Assembly (NCBI GenBank): GCA_963746275.1
Contig: CAVVAX010000014.1
Location: 62,001-126,000, forward strand
Origin: JAEULH01 sp963746275
GTDB lineage: Bacteria; Pseudomonadota; Alphaproteobacteria; Rhodospirillales; Defluviicoccaceae
Direction of reading: 5' to 3'
DNA length: 64,000 nucleotides
Part shown: positions 8,762 through 17,804 of the stretch, piece by piece
Layout: every line of letters starts with the position of its first letter
How positions within the stretch are numbered: position 1 is the first letter of the stretch
Program-made: the position numbers and the translations under genes
The notes under the pieces: model-generated
Told to the model about the DNA's origin: nothing
What the model saw: only the letters and a program-made list of their open reading frames with translations
Databases searched by the model: none

Positions 8762-9965
8762 ATGGCCTTCCTCGCCCAGCGCCTGAGCCGCATCCAACCC
8801 TCGCCCACCATCGCCGCCACCCAGAAGGCGGCGGAGCTGAAGGCGATGGGCCGCGACGTTATCGGGCTCGGCGCCGGCGAACCCGACTTCGACACCCCCG
8901 ACCACATCAAGGCGGCGGCGAAAGCCGCCATCGACCGGGGCGAGACCAAGTACACCGCGGTGGCCGGGACGCCGGCGCTGCGCCAGGCCATCTCCGCCAA
9001 GTTCAGGCGCGACAACGGCCTCGACTATTCGCCCGAGCAGATCACGGTGAACTGCGGCGGCAAGCAGACGATCTTCAACGCCATCGTCGCCACCATCGAC
9101 CCGGGCGACGAGGTGGTCATCCCGGCGCCCTACTGGGTGTCCTACCCGGACATCGTGCTGCTCGCCGAAGGGACGCCGGTGATCGTGCCCTGCCCGGCGG
9201 AGCGCGGCTTCAAGCTCGATCCGGGCGACCTCGACCGGGCAATCACCAAGAAGACCAAGTGGCTGATCCTGAACTCGCCGTCGAACCCGACGGGCGCGGC
9301 CTACACCGAAGCCGAGATGAAGGCGATCACCGACGTCCTCGTCCGCCATCCGCACGTCTGGGTGATGAGCGACGACATCTACGAGCACGTCATCTACGAC
9401 GATTTCGTCTTCACCACCCCGGCCCAGGTCGAGCCGAAGCTCTACGAGCGGACGCTGACGATGAACGGCTGCTCCAAGGCCTATGCCATGACCGGCTGGC
9501 GGGTCGGCTACGGCGCCGGGCCGCTGCCGCTGATCAAGGCGATCAACATGGTGCAGTCGCAGAGCACGACGCACACGAGCTCCATCTCCCAGGCCGGCGG
9601 CGCTCGCGGCGTTGACCGGGCCGCAGGACTTCATCGCCGAGCACAACCGAGTCTTTCGCGAGCGCCGGGACATGGTGGTGGCCATGCTCAACGCGGCGCC
9701 CGGCCTCTCCTGCGCGACGCCGGAGGGGGCCTTCTACGTCTATCCCTCGTGCGCCGGGATCATCGGCAAGACCGCGCCGAGCGGGCAGACCATCGGCAGC
9801 GACGACGACCTGATCACCTACCTGCTGGAGGCGGAGGGGGTCGCCGCGGTGCAGGGCTCGGCCTTCGGCCTGTCGCCCTACTTCCGCGTCTCCTACGCGA
9901 CCTCGACCGCGCTGCTGAAGGAGGCCTGCACCCGCATCCAGCGGGCCTGCGCCGCGCTGGCCTGA
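8762..9965 (+). CDS. aatA: aspartate aminotransferase, class I PLP enzyme (frameshift)
   Basis: This fold-type I aminotransferase moves the amino group of aspartate to 2-oxoglutarate using pyridoxal phosphate. It begins MAFLAQRLSRIQPSPTIAAT and shows GAGEPDFDTP, KYTAVAGTPALR, NSPSNPTG, the phosphate/ring-binding SDDIYEH, and SKAYAMTGWRVGY with the Schiff-base lysine near residue 239. At about 9595 an extra G in gccggcggcgc shifts the frame between SSISQA and ALTGPQDFI. Both halves are conserved and together give about 400 residues, the usual length. The ATG at 8762 follows a GC-rich leader. Aspartate is the likeliest substrate, but related alpha-keto acid specificities cannot be excluded. Confidence 0.92.
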
Positions 9966-10132
9966 GGAGGCCGAAGACCCTGGCATAGCCGCAGGCGGGC
10001 TGGCGCATGGCCCAGACCCGGCCCGAGACCCGGATTGCGCTTGATTCGCCGCCCGCGGGCGGTAGGCTGAGGCTGCAAAGCCACACCGGCGTGTCTCGCG
10101 CACGCCAAGAAAACAGCCCCGGGAGAGTGCTC

Positions 10133-12166
10133 GTGAGCAGGAAACCGCCATCGCCGCCGCGTTGCGTGGCGCTCGTCGGCCCGTACCTCAGCGGCAAGAC
10201 GTCGCTGTTGGAAAGCATCCTCTCGCTGACCGGGGCGACCAGCCGCAAGGGCAGCGTCCGCGACGGCAACACGGTGGGCGACGCCTCGCCGGAGGCGCGC
10301 GCCCGGCAGATGAGCACCGAGCTCAACGTCGCCACCACAGAGTACCTGGACGAGACCTGGACCATCCTCGACTGCCCCGGCAACATCGAGCTGATCCAGG
10401 AGTCCTATAACGCGCTATTGGTCGCCGATATCGCCGTCGTCGTCTGCGAACCGGAGCCGCAGAAGGTGCTGACGGTGGCGCCGCTGCTGCGCTTCCTCGA
10501 CGACAACGGCGTTCCCCACATCGTCTTCATCAACAAGATGGACCTGGCCGAGACCAGCGTGCGGGCGACGCTGGAGGCGCTGCAGGCGCTGTCGCCCAGG
10601 CCGCTGGTGCTGCGCGAGATCCCGATCCGCGAGGACGGCCAGCAGATCACCGGCTTCGTCGACCTGGTCAGCGAACGCGCCTTCCGCTGGACGCCCGGCC
10701 AGCGCTCTGAGTTGATCTCTGTGCCCGAGGCCGTCGCCGAGCAGGAGCAGGAAGCGCGCCGGGAGATGCTCGAGGCGATCGCCGACTTCGACGACGATCT
10801 GCTCGAGAAGTTGCTCGAGGACGTCGTCCCCTCGACGGACGAGATCTACGCCGGGCTCAGCCGCGACCTCGCCCAGGACCTGATCGTGCCGGTGTTCTTC
10901 GGCTGTGCCGAGGCCATGCACGGGGTCACCCGGCTGATGAAGGCGTTGCGTCACGAGGCGCCGGAGCCCGAGGCGACCGCCGAGCGGCTGGAGGTTCCGG
11001 ACGAGGGCGAGCTTTGTGCGCGGATCTTCAAGACGGTGCACGCCGCGCATACCGGCAAGCTGTCCTACGTCCGCATCTGGCGCGGCGAGATCAATGACGG
11101 CATGACCCTCAATGGCGAACGCGTCAGCGGCGTCAACCGCGTCCTCGGCGGCAAGCTGGACAAGCGGCCCAAGGCCGCGGTGGGAGAGGTCGCGGCCCTC
11201 GGCCGGCTCGACAATGCCACCACCGGCAGTCTGCTATCGGCCAGCGGCAAGCTCACCGGGCCGGCGTGGCCGGCGCCGCTGAAGCCGCTGTTCGCGCTGG
11301 CGGTGCACGCCGAGCAGCGCGCCGATGAGGTGAAGCTGACCAGCGCGCTCGCCCGCCTCGTCGAGGAGGATGGCTCGCTGTCCTTCGGCCACGACCCCGA
11401 CACCGGCGAGATGCTGCTGTGGGGGCAGGGCGAGATGCATCTGGCCATCGCTCTCGACCGGCTGCGCAACCGCTATAACGTGCAGATGGTCTCGCACCGG
11501 CCGCAGATCCCCTACAAGGAGACCATCCGCGCCGCCACCAGCCAGCACGCCCGGCACAAGAAGCAATCCGGCGGCCACGGCGAGTTCGGCGACGTCCACA
11601 TCGACATCAAGCCGCTGCCGCGCGGCAGCGGCTTCGTCTTTTCCGACTCGGTCACCGGCGGCGCCGTGCCGAAGCAGTACATCCCGGCCGTGGAGACGGG
11701 GGTGCGCGAGTACATGAACCGCGGGCCGCTCGGCTTCTCCGTCGTCGATTTTGCCGTGACCCTGACCGACGGCCAGTTCCACACCGTCGACAGCTCCGAC
11801 ATGGCCTTTCGCAAGGCGGCGCAGCAGGCCATGCGCGAGGGCATGCCCAAGTGCAACCCGGTGATCCTGGAGCCGATCTTCAACTTCAAGATCTCGGTGC
11901 CGTCGGAGTTCACGTCGCGGATCCAGCGGCTGGTCAGCGGCCGGCGCGGGCAGATCCTGGGCTTCCAGGCGCGCACCGACTGGCCCGGCTGGGACGAGGT
12001 TCAGGTGCTGCTGCCGCAGGCGGAGATGTACGACCTGATCATCGAGCTGCGCTCGGCAACGCTCGGCGTCGGCACCTTCGAGTGGAGCTTCGATCACCTG
12101 CAGGAATTGACGGGCCGCACCGCGGACGAGGTCATCGCCCAGCGCCAGGCGCAGCTCGCCTCATGA
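10133..12166 (+). CDS. elongation factor G-like GTPase (paralogue)
   Basis: A 677-residue translational GTPase with the EF-G domain order. G1 is GPYLSGKTSL, G3 is DCPG and G4 is NKMD. Later come the domain II-V regions, including ARHKKQSGGHGEFGDVHI, LGFSVVDFAVTLTDGQFHTVDSSDMAF and a C-terminal GTFEWSFDHLQELTG. The segment where true EF-G has the switch I motif RGITI reads ARQMSTELNVATTE, so this is the divergent EF-G-like paralogue seen in alphaproteobacteria, not the main translocase. The GTG at 10133 with GGGAGAG is chosen, because the longer frame extends back into low-complexity sequence. Its exact role in translation is not known. Confidence 0.85.
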   Translation: MSRKPPSPPRCVALVGPYLSGKTSLLESILSLTGATSRKGSVRDGNTVGDASPEARARQMSTELNVATTEYLDETWTILDCPGNIELIQESYNALLVADIAVVVCEPEPQKVLTVAPLLRFLDDNGVPHIVFINKMDLAETSVRATLEALQALSPRPLVLREIPIREDGQQITGFVDLVSERAFRWTPGQRSELISVPEAVAEQEQEARREMLEAIADFDDDLLEKLLEDVVPSTDEIYAGLSRDLAQDLIVPVFFGCAEAMHGVTRLMKALRHEAPEPEATAERLEVPDEGELCARIFKTVHAAHTGKLSYVRIWRGEINDGMTLNGERVSGVNRVLGGKLDKRPKAAVGEVAALGRLDNATTGSLLSASGKLTGPAWPAPLKPLFALAVHAEQRADEVKLTSALARLVEEDGSLSFGHDPDTGEMLLWGQGEMHLAIALDRLRNRYNVQMVSHRPQIPYKETIRAATSQHARHKKQSGGHGEFGDVHIDIKPLPRGSGFVFSDSVTGGAVPKQYIPAVETGVREYMNRGPLGFSVVDFAVTLTDGQFHTVDSSDMAFRKAAQQAMREGMPKCNPVILEPIFNFKISVPSEFTSRIQRLVSGRRGQILGFQARTDWPGWDEVQVLLPQAEMYDLIIELRSATLGVGTFEWSFDHLQELTGRTADEVIAQRQAQLAS

Positions 12167-12237
12167 GCCGTTCGGCCCTGCGGCTCACGATGATGGGTGA
12201 TGCCGCGGCGCGCCGTAATGACGCCTCCGGTGCGGGG

Positions 12238-12341
12238 ATCCGTGTGGACCCGCGGAACAAGTCCGCGGGTGACGAGGGAGAGGGCGGTTCCGCCCGAGTA
12301 ACCACTCCGTCATCGCCGCACTCGTTGACGGCGATCCACGT
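12238..12341 (-). repeat. dispersed palindromic repeat, copy A
   Basis: Intergenic copy read on the minus strand. It contains gacccgcggaacaagtccgc, an inverted pair around cgcggg, then cgtcatcgccgcactcgttg, the complement of the caacgagtgcggcgatgacg module seen in copies C and E. It fills most of the gap between the EF-G-like gene and the ZIP transporter. Confidence 0.8.
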
Positions 12342-12443
12342 CGTCGTGTGCTGCCGGAGCAGGCTTTGAAAGTTACGACCCTTCCGGCGCTGCGCCGTCG
12401 CCCGCATCGCTCAGATGGTGATCTTCAGCGGCCAGGTGAAAGC

Positions 12444-13256
12444 GTGAGCGCGGCGGCCGAGTTCTTTGCCAGCCTGCCGCTGGTCTACGCCGGCATGCTC
12501 GCGAGCCTGATCGCGGGCCTGGCCGCCGGCGTCGGATCGCTGCCGGTGCTGCTCATCTCGTCGGCGTCGCAACGCCTGCAGGACGTGCTGCTCGGCACCG
12601 CCGCCGGCATCATGCTGGCCGCGGCCTCGTTCTCGCTGCTGATCCCGGCGCTCGCTGCCGGCGCCGAGCAGTTCGGCGGGCTGCTGGCCGGCGGCATTGT
12701 GGCCGCCGCCGCACTGATGCTCGGGGCAGGGGGCATCTGGTACGCGCACAAGAAACTGCCGCATGAGCACTTCTTCCAGGGTCAGGAGAACGTGCGCGGC
12801 CTCCACGTCCGGCGGATCTGGCTGTTCATCTTTGCCATCACCCTGCACAACATCCCGGAAGGCCTTGCCGTCGGCGTCGGCTTCGGCGGCGGCAACGTCG
12901 CCAACGGCCTGGCGCTGACGATCGGCATCTTCCTGCAGAACCTGCCCGAGGGCTTCGTCGTCGCGCTGGCCCTGCTGGGGCTCAACTACTCGCGCCTCAG
13001 CGCCATTCTGGTGGCGCTCGGCACCGGCGCGGTCGAGACCATCGGCGGCTTCATCGGCGCGGGCTTCGTTTCGCTGTCCCAGGCGCTGCTGCCGCTTGGG
13101 CTCGCCGGCGCCGCCGGGGCCATGCTGTTCGTCATCAGCCACGAGATCATCCCGGAGACCCACGGCAACGGTCACCAGAGCCAAGCCACCTTCGGCCTCG
13201 TCGCCGGGTTTGCCACCATGATGGTGCTGGACGTCGTCACCGCCGGGCTCGTGTGA
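12444..13256 (+). CDS. ZIP family metal transporter
   Basis: A 270-residue inner-membrane protein with about eight hydrophobic segments, importing a divalent cation such as zinc. The ZIP signature helices are plain: ITLHNIPEGLAVGVGFG and IFLQNLPEGFVVALALL, whose His, Asn and Glu residues line the metal site, and the later FVISHEIIPETH. A His-bearing loop (HKKLPHEHFFQGQE) lies between helices 3 and 4. The GTG at 12444 has AGGTGA six bases before it. Domain order fits the GufA-like branch. Metal selectivity cannot be read from sequence. It stands alone between two repeat-filled gaps. Confidence 0.88.
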   Translation: MSAAAEFFASLPLVYAGMLASLIAGLAAGVGSLPVLLISSASQRLQDVLLGTAAGIMLAAASFSLLIPALAAGAEQFGGLLAGGIVAAAALMLGAGGIWYAHKKLPHEHFFQGQENVRGLHVRRIWLFIFAITLHNIPEGLAVGVGFGGGNVANGLALTIGIFLQNLPEGFVVALALLGLNYSRLSAILVALGTGAVETIGGFIGAGFVSLSQALLPLGLAGAAGAMLFVISHEIIPETHGNGHQSQATFGLVAGFATMMVLDVVTAGLV

Positions 13257-13357
13257 GGCGCACGGATGCGCGGCGTCAGGCTCGGTCACCCATTAGGCGC
13301 AAAGGCGCCGTCATCGACTCTGTTATTATGGAATGTCGCTCTTCGCACACTCACTTC

Positions 13358-13529
13358 GTCACCCGCGGGCGTGTCCCGCGGGTCCACGAAAACGAGGATC
13401 GGCGCAGCAAGCGCGGCGATGACCGGGAAAGCTCAAAGCTGATCGTCATCGCGAGCCGCGAAAGCGGCGTGGCGATCCAGCGGCCGCAGGCTGAATCTGC
13501 GCGCGTCGGCTTTGCCTCCTCGCAATGAC
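13358..13529 (+). repeat. dispersed palindromic repeat, copy B (both modules)
   Basis: Module 1: cgtcacccgcgggcgtgtcc followed by cgcgggtccacg and gcaagcgcggcgatgac. Module 2: cgtcatcgcgagccgcgaaa, ggcgatccag and, inverted at the far end, cctcctcgcaatgac. It lies in the roughly 300-base gene-free gap between the ZIP gene and the convergent DsbA-like gene, and may act as a two-way terminator. Confidence 0.8.
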
Positions 13530-13556
13530 AGCGTCCTTTCTGCCGAAGTGGGGGCT

Positions 13557-14339
13557 TCAACCCTTGCGCACGTTGGCGACCATCTCTTTCAGCTGCTCGA
13601 GGTCGACCGCGCCCGGCACCAGCGCATCGCCGACGATGAAGGCCGGCGTCCCCTGGATTCTGAGCTTCTGGGCAAGCTCCAGGTTGCGCTGAATGGTCTG
13701 CTCCACCTCCGGCGCGGCCATGCCTTCCTTCACCTTCTTCGGATCCAGGCCGACCTTTCCGGCGATCTCTAGCACCTCCTTCTCGCCCAGGTTACCGCGC
13801 GCCTCCATCAGTGCCGCGTGGAAGGCGAAGTACTTCTCCGGTGCGATCTTCCATGCCGCCAACGCCGCGCGCGACGCCGTGACCGAGTTCGGCCCGAGGA
13901 TCGGCAGCTCCTTGAAGACGTAGCGGACGTTCTTGTCCCCGGCCAAGAGCTCCTGGACGCTGGGCAGCACCCGCTTGCAGTAGGCACAGCGGTAGTCGAA
14001 GAACTCAACGACCGTGACGTCGCCCTTCGGGTTGCCGCCGACCGGCGCCGAGGCGTCGTTCTTGATCTCGTCGCGATACGTCGCCAGCGCCGCCGTTGCC
14101 GCCTCCTGCTCGGCGAGCTGCTGGCGGATCTGGTAGGTCTGCATCGACTCGATGATCACCTCGGGATGATCGAGGATGTACTGGCGCACCAGCGCTTCCA
14201 CCGCCCGCGTCTGCGCCTCGTCCAGAGCCGAGGCGGCGGCCGGCGCGTTCGCCGGTTCCGCTGCCCGGGCCGGGGCCGCGAGGAGGAAAGGGGCAACCAG
14301 CAGGCCCACGGCCGCGGTCAAGGCGAGGGGATGCTTCAT
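13557..14339 (-). CDS. DsbA/ScsC-like periplasmic thiol-disulfide oxidoreductase
   Basis: A 260-residue exported thioredoxin-fold protein. A signal peptide (MKHPLALTAAVGLLVAPFLL...ARA) is followed by an N-terminal helical region (LDEAQTRAVEALVRQYILDHPEVI) of the kind that mediates oligomerisation in ScsC proteins. The DsbA core has the active site CAYC at residues 118-121 (FFDYRCAYCKRV) and the cis-proline loop GTPAFIVGD. It would form or reshuffle disulfides in periplasmic proteins, perhaps including cytochromes and metal-handling proteins. The ATG at 14339 is preceded by an AAGG seven bases upstream. It points towards the ZIP gene, and no DsbB partner is visible. Confidence 0.88.
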   Translation of the reverse strand: MKHPLALTAAVGLLVAPFLLAAPARAAEPANAPAAASALDEAQTRAVEALVRQYILDHPEVIIESMQTYQIRQQLAEQEAATAALATYRDEIKNDASAPVGGNPKGDVTVVEFFDYRCAYCKRVLPSVQELLAGDKNVRYVFKELPILGPNSVTASRAALAAWKIAPEKYFAFHAALMEARGNLGEKEVLEIAGKVGLDPKKVKEGMAAPEVEQTIQRNLELAQKLRIQGTPAFIVGDALVPGAVDLEQLKEMVANVRKG

Positions 14340-14456
14340 CGGGAATACCTTCCGGTAATAGGAACAAAAGGAAAACACCTGCCCCGTATGCCCGCCTTCG
14401 CCGAGAAAAGCAAGCGGAGTTGGCGAGCCGGCCGGCGAACGGGGAGCCGCGTCAAG

Positions 14457-15800
14457 TCAGCCGCGGCCCTCCTTGGACTGCTCGATGGTCTGGAGGATGT
14501 CCTGCGCCTTCAGCCAGCCGGGCGAGCCCTGCGCCAGCATACGCGCGGCCTTCTCCGCGTGGTACTTGGCGTCGGGGCGCTTGTTCAGCAACATCGCTTC
14601 CTCGGCCAGGGCCAGTGAGCTATCGGCGATGTCGCCGCGGCGGCCCAGCGCGATGGCGAGCTGGCGCCAGACGAACGGCGTGCGCGGTTCGTCGGCGAGG
14701 GCGGCGCGAAGGTTGGCGATCGCCGGGTCGAGCAGTGCCGGATCGCCCAGGGCAAGCTGCACCCGGGCCAGATCGACGCGCATCAGCGGTGCGTCGGAGC
14801 GCAACTGCACCGCCCTTTCGTAGGGGCCGAGGGCGTCCGCGGCCCTGCCGGCCTCGAACAGGACCTGGCCCTTGAGCTCGCGGAAGTAGGGGTTGTTGGG
14901 CTCCTCGGCGATCAGGGCGTCGATCCCGGCTACTGCGGCCTGGGTGTTGCCGGCGCGGTAGGCGGCGATGGCGCGGGCGTAGCGCGCCGGTAGGCTGGTG
15001 TCCTGGGGCGGGTAGCGGCGGTCGGTTGTGGCGGGCGGGTCGAGGAAGCCGTGCAGCTTCGCCACCATGCGCGCGTGCATGTCCTGGAAGGCCGGCCTCA
15101 CCGGCGCATCCGAATGCGCCGACCTGGCGACGAAGTCGGCCAAAGCGTCGATCCGATCGCGGGTCAACGGGTGGGTGCGCAGGTAAGGGTCCTGGCGTTC
15201 CGGCGCGAGCAGCTCCTCGCCGCTGAGGATGTTGAAGAACTCGAGCAGGCCCCGCGCCGACTGGCCGGTCGCGTCGAGATAGCGCATTGCCGCGGCGTCC
15301 GCGGCCCCTTCCTGCGTCCGGCTGTACTGGAAGAAGTTTCGCATGGCGACGCCCTGGCCGCCGGCGATGACCGCGCCGCCGACGTCGGGCCGGCCAGCCG
15401 CTGCCGCCGCGGCGCCGAGGACGAAGGCGAGGATGCTCTCCGCGGTGCTCCGCTTCAGGGCGTCGTTGACCCGAGCCAGGTGCCCGCCCTCGATGTGGCC
15501 GACCTCGTGGGCGATGACGCCGATGATCTGTTCCGCGCCCGCACTGCGGGTGATCAGACCGGTGTTAATGAACAGGTTCTGCCCGCCGGCCACGAATGCG
15601 TTGATTTGTCTGTCGGCGACGACGTAAATCCGCACGGCGGTCGGGTCGAGGCCGGCCGTCTCGAAAAGCGGTGTCGCGTAGGCACGGATGGTGTTCTCAA
15701 TCTCGGTGTCGCGGATGAAGCTGATCTTCTCCGCCGACACCTCGGCCGGCCTGAGCAGCACGACCAACAGCAGAAAGAGCGAGGCGCATATTCGCAGCAT
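14457..15800 (-). CDS. bepA: M48 family metalloprotease with TPR repeats (BepA-like)
   Basis: A 447-residue periplasmic zinc protease with chaperone-like TPR repeats. The signal peptide is MLRICASLFLLLVVLLRPAE. The zinc motif HEVGH is at residues 98-102 and the third ligand is in EGAADAAAMRYLDA. A hydrophobic flexible segment (ILAFVLGAAAAAAG) lies between them. From about residue 270, TPR-type helices follow (ARAIAAYRAGNTQAAVAGID, GRAADALGPYERAVQLR). BepA and its relatives remove or assist misassembled outer-membrane proteins such as LptD. Its start codon overlaps that of the divergent gamma-glutamyltransferase-like gene by two bases, so the promoters must lie inside the opposite coding regions. 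Confidence 0.88.
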   Translation of the reverse strand: MLRICASLFLLLVVLLRPAEVSAEKISFIRDTEIENTIRAYATPLFETAGLDPTAVRIYVVADRQINAFVAGGQNLFINTGLITRSAGAEQIIGVIAHEVGHIEGGHLARVNDALKRSTAESILAFVLGAAAAAAGRPDVGGAVIAGGQGVAMRNFFQYSRTQEGAADAAAMRYLDATGQSARGLLEFFNILSGEELLAPERQDPYLRTHPLTRDRIDALADFVARSAHSDAPVRPAFQDMHARMVAKLHGFLDPPATTDRRYPPQDTSLPARYARAIAAYRAGNTQAAVAGIDALIAEEPNNPYFRELKGQVLFEAGRAADALGPYERAVQLRSDAPLMRVDLARVQLALGDPALLDPAIANLRAALADEPRTPFVWRQLAIALGRRGDIADSSLALAEEAMLLNKRPDAKYHAEKAARMLAQGSPGWLKAQDILQTIEQSKEGRG

Positions 15801-17484
15801 GAAACCCGGCGGCGCTTTTGATCCGCTTTTGTTCGATCAAGGTAAGGCTCGCCCACGCTTGCGTCAATTTTGCGGGTGCCTTCTCTCCCTCGCGGTCGCC
15901 GCCTGCGCTGCCGACGATGGCGGCGAAGGTGTCTCCGTGCCGGGGCCGGTTTATGGCGGCGTCGTCGCCGACGAGCCGTACGCGGCGCAGGCCGGGCGGG
16001 ACGCGCTGGTCGCCGGAGGGTCCGCTGCCGACGCGGCGACCGCCATGTACTTCGCCATGGCGGTGACACTGCCGTCGCGCGCCAGCCTGGGCGGTGGCGG
16101 CCTGTGTCTCGTGTTCGACCCGAAGGAGCGCAGTGCCCAGGCCATCGAGTTCCTGGCCAGAGCGCCGGCGCATGCCGCAGCCAGGGGCGACCGGCCGGCG
16201 GCGGTGCCCGGAAACGTGCGCGGCTTCTCGTCGCTGCAGGCGCGTTACGGCCGGCTGCGCTGGTCGCAGGTCCTGGTCGGGGCGGAGAACCTGGCCCGCT
16301 TCGGCGTGCCGGTGTCGCGTGCCTTCGCCGAGGACCTCAAGCAGGTGTCCGCGGCGTTGCTGGCCCAGCCGGCGGCGCGGGAGGCTTTCGCCGCAGGCGA
16401 GGGCGGTGCAGGGGAGGGCGGGCTCGTCGGCGAGGGCGACCGGCTCGTGCAGAACGACCTGGCCAGCGTGCTCGCCCGCATCCGGAGCGAGGGGCCTGGC
16501 GACTTCTACGGCGGGCTGACCGCGCGCCGGCTCAGCGACGGTGCCTCGGCTGCGGGCGGTCCGCTCGATTCGCGCGATCTTGCGGCCTACGAGCCGGTGT
16601 GGCGGCCAGCGATTGCGGTCGAGGGCAGCGGCATGACCGCGCATTTCCCGCCGCCGCCACCACCGGCGGGCGTTGTCGCGGCACAGATGTGGGCCATGCT
16701 CGTGGCGCGGGACCGCTACGAGGACGCGGACGAGGCCGAGCGGGCGCATCTCCTCGCCGACACGACGGCCAGGGCGCTCGCCGCCAGCCAGCGCTGGCAG
16801 GCGCGGCTCGCCGCCGGGGCTCTCGGTGCGCAGTCCCTCGTCAGCCGCGAGGCAGCGGCGGCGCTGATGGCCGATTATGATCCGCAGCGGCGAACGCCGG
16901 CTGTGGATCTCGGCGTGCCGCCGCAGCCAACCCCTGAGAACCCGGCGGCGGCATCATTCATCGCCGTCGACGTCACCGGTCTCGCCGTCGCCTGCCAAGT
17001 GACGCCCAATAACCTGTTCGGGACCGGACGGGTCGCGGCGGGCACTGGCATCGTGCTCGCCTCCGTTCCGGGTCCGGGCGGCCGAGGTGCCACGGCGCTC
17101 GGGCCGATGCTAGTCAGTGATGGCCCGCAGTTCGTCTTTGCCGCCGCTGCCTCCGGCGGCCAAGCGGCGCCTACGGCCATGGTCGGCACCGCCGCCCGCA
17201 CGCTGCTGGCCGAAAGCGACCTCACCAAGGCCCTCGCCGCCAAGCGCCTGCACAGGAGCGTCGCGCCCGACTTCGTCTTCGCCGAGCAGGGGGCGGACGC
17301 CCGCGTCGTTGGCGGCCTCTCGCAGATGGGCTACGAGCTTGGCTACACGCCCACGATCGGCCGCGTCTCGGCCATCCATTGCCCTGACGGCAGCCCGGAC
17401 GACCCGGCCACCTGCGCCTACGCCGCCGACCCGCGCGGCTACGGCCTCGCCGCCCAGGCGGAGGGCGCCGGCACGCGGCCGTGA
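15799..17484 (+). CDS. gamma-glutamyltransferase-like lipoprotein lacking the catalytic Thr
   Basis: A 561-residue member of the gamma-glutamyltranspeptidase Ntn-hydrolase family. Family stretches include VVADEPYAAQAGRDALVAGG, SAADAATAMYFAMAV, PGNVRGFSSLQARYGRLRW and FGTGRVAAGTGIVLAS. Where active enzymes have the nucleophile as the first Thr of TTHxSVVD, this protein reads AASFIAVD (16948-16971), so neither self-cleavage nor transferase chemistry is expected by the known mechanism. LSLAVAAC near the N-terminus is a lipobox, predicting a lipid anchor. The ATG at 15799 is used, although a TTG at 15859 would give a tighter lipoprotein signal. It is divergent from bepA. Confidence 0.75.
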   Translation: MKPGGAFDPLLFDQGKARPRLRQFCGCLLSLAVAACAADDGGEGVSVPGPVYGGVVADEPYAAQAGRDALVAGGSAADAATAMYFAMAVTLPSRASLGGGGLCLVFDPKERSAQAIEFLARAPAHAAARGDRPAAVPGNVRGFSSLQARYGRLRWSQVLVGAENLARFGVPVSRAFAEDLKQVSAALLAQPAAREAFAAGEGGAGEGGLVGEGDRLVQNDLASVLARIRSEGPGDFYGGLTARRLSDGASAAGGPLDSRDLAAYEPVWRPAIAVEGSGMTAHFPPPPPPAGVVAAQMWAMLVARDRYEDADEAERAHLLADTTARALAASQRWQARLAAGALGAQSLVSREAAAALMADYDPQRRTPAVDLGVPPQPTPENPAAASFIAVDVTGLAVACQVTPNNLFGTGRVAAGTGIVLASVPGPGGRGATALGPMLVSDGPQFVFAAAASGGQAAPTAMVGTAARTLLAESDLTKALAAKRLHRSVAPDFVFAEQGADARVVGGLSQMGYELGYTPTIGRVSAIHCPDGSPDDPATCAYAADPRGYGLAAQAEGAGTRP

Positions 17485-17552
17485 CGGCAAGCCCATCGGG
17501 CCGGCTCAAGACCACGCGCGCGGCGCCATCGCGCCGTTCTGAACCCCCAGTT

Positions 17553-17705
17553 CGTCACCCCGGGCCTGTCCCGGGGGTCCACTACAGACGTGGGTCGGCA
17601 ACAAGTGCGGCGATGACGGCGAAAAGCCGGCGGTCATCGCGACCGCGAGCGAAGCGAAGCGGGTGGGGATCCAGAGCAAATGCTCGCTGGATCGCTTCGT
17701 CGACT
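17553..17705 (+). repeat. dispersed palindromic repeat, copy C (both modules)
   Basis: Module 1: cgtcaccccgggcctgtccc, gggggtccac, caacaagtgcggcgatgacg. Module 2: gtcatcgcgaccgcgagcga and gggtggggatccag with an inverted arm ctggatcgcttcgtcgac. It occupies the 320-base convergent gap between the gamma-glutamyltransferase-like gene and the RND pump gene, which otherwise holds nothing I can identify. Confidence 0.8.
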
Positions 17706-17804
17706 TCCGCCTCCATACATGACGTCCTTCCATCACTCCCGGAACCCAACAAGGCGTTGTTGTTCCGTTATTGAAGGCGAGGGAAAACCGCCCGGGATCG
17801 GCCG

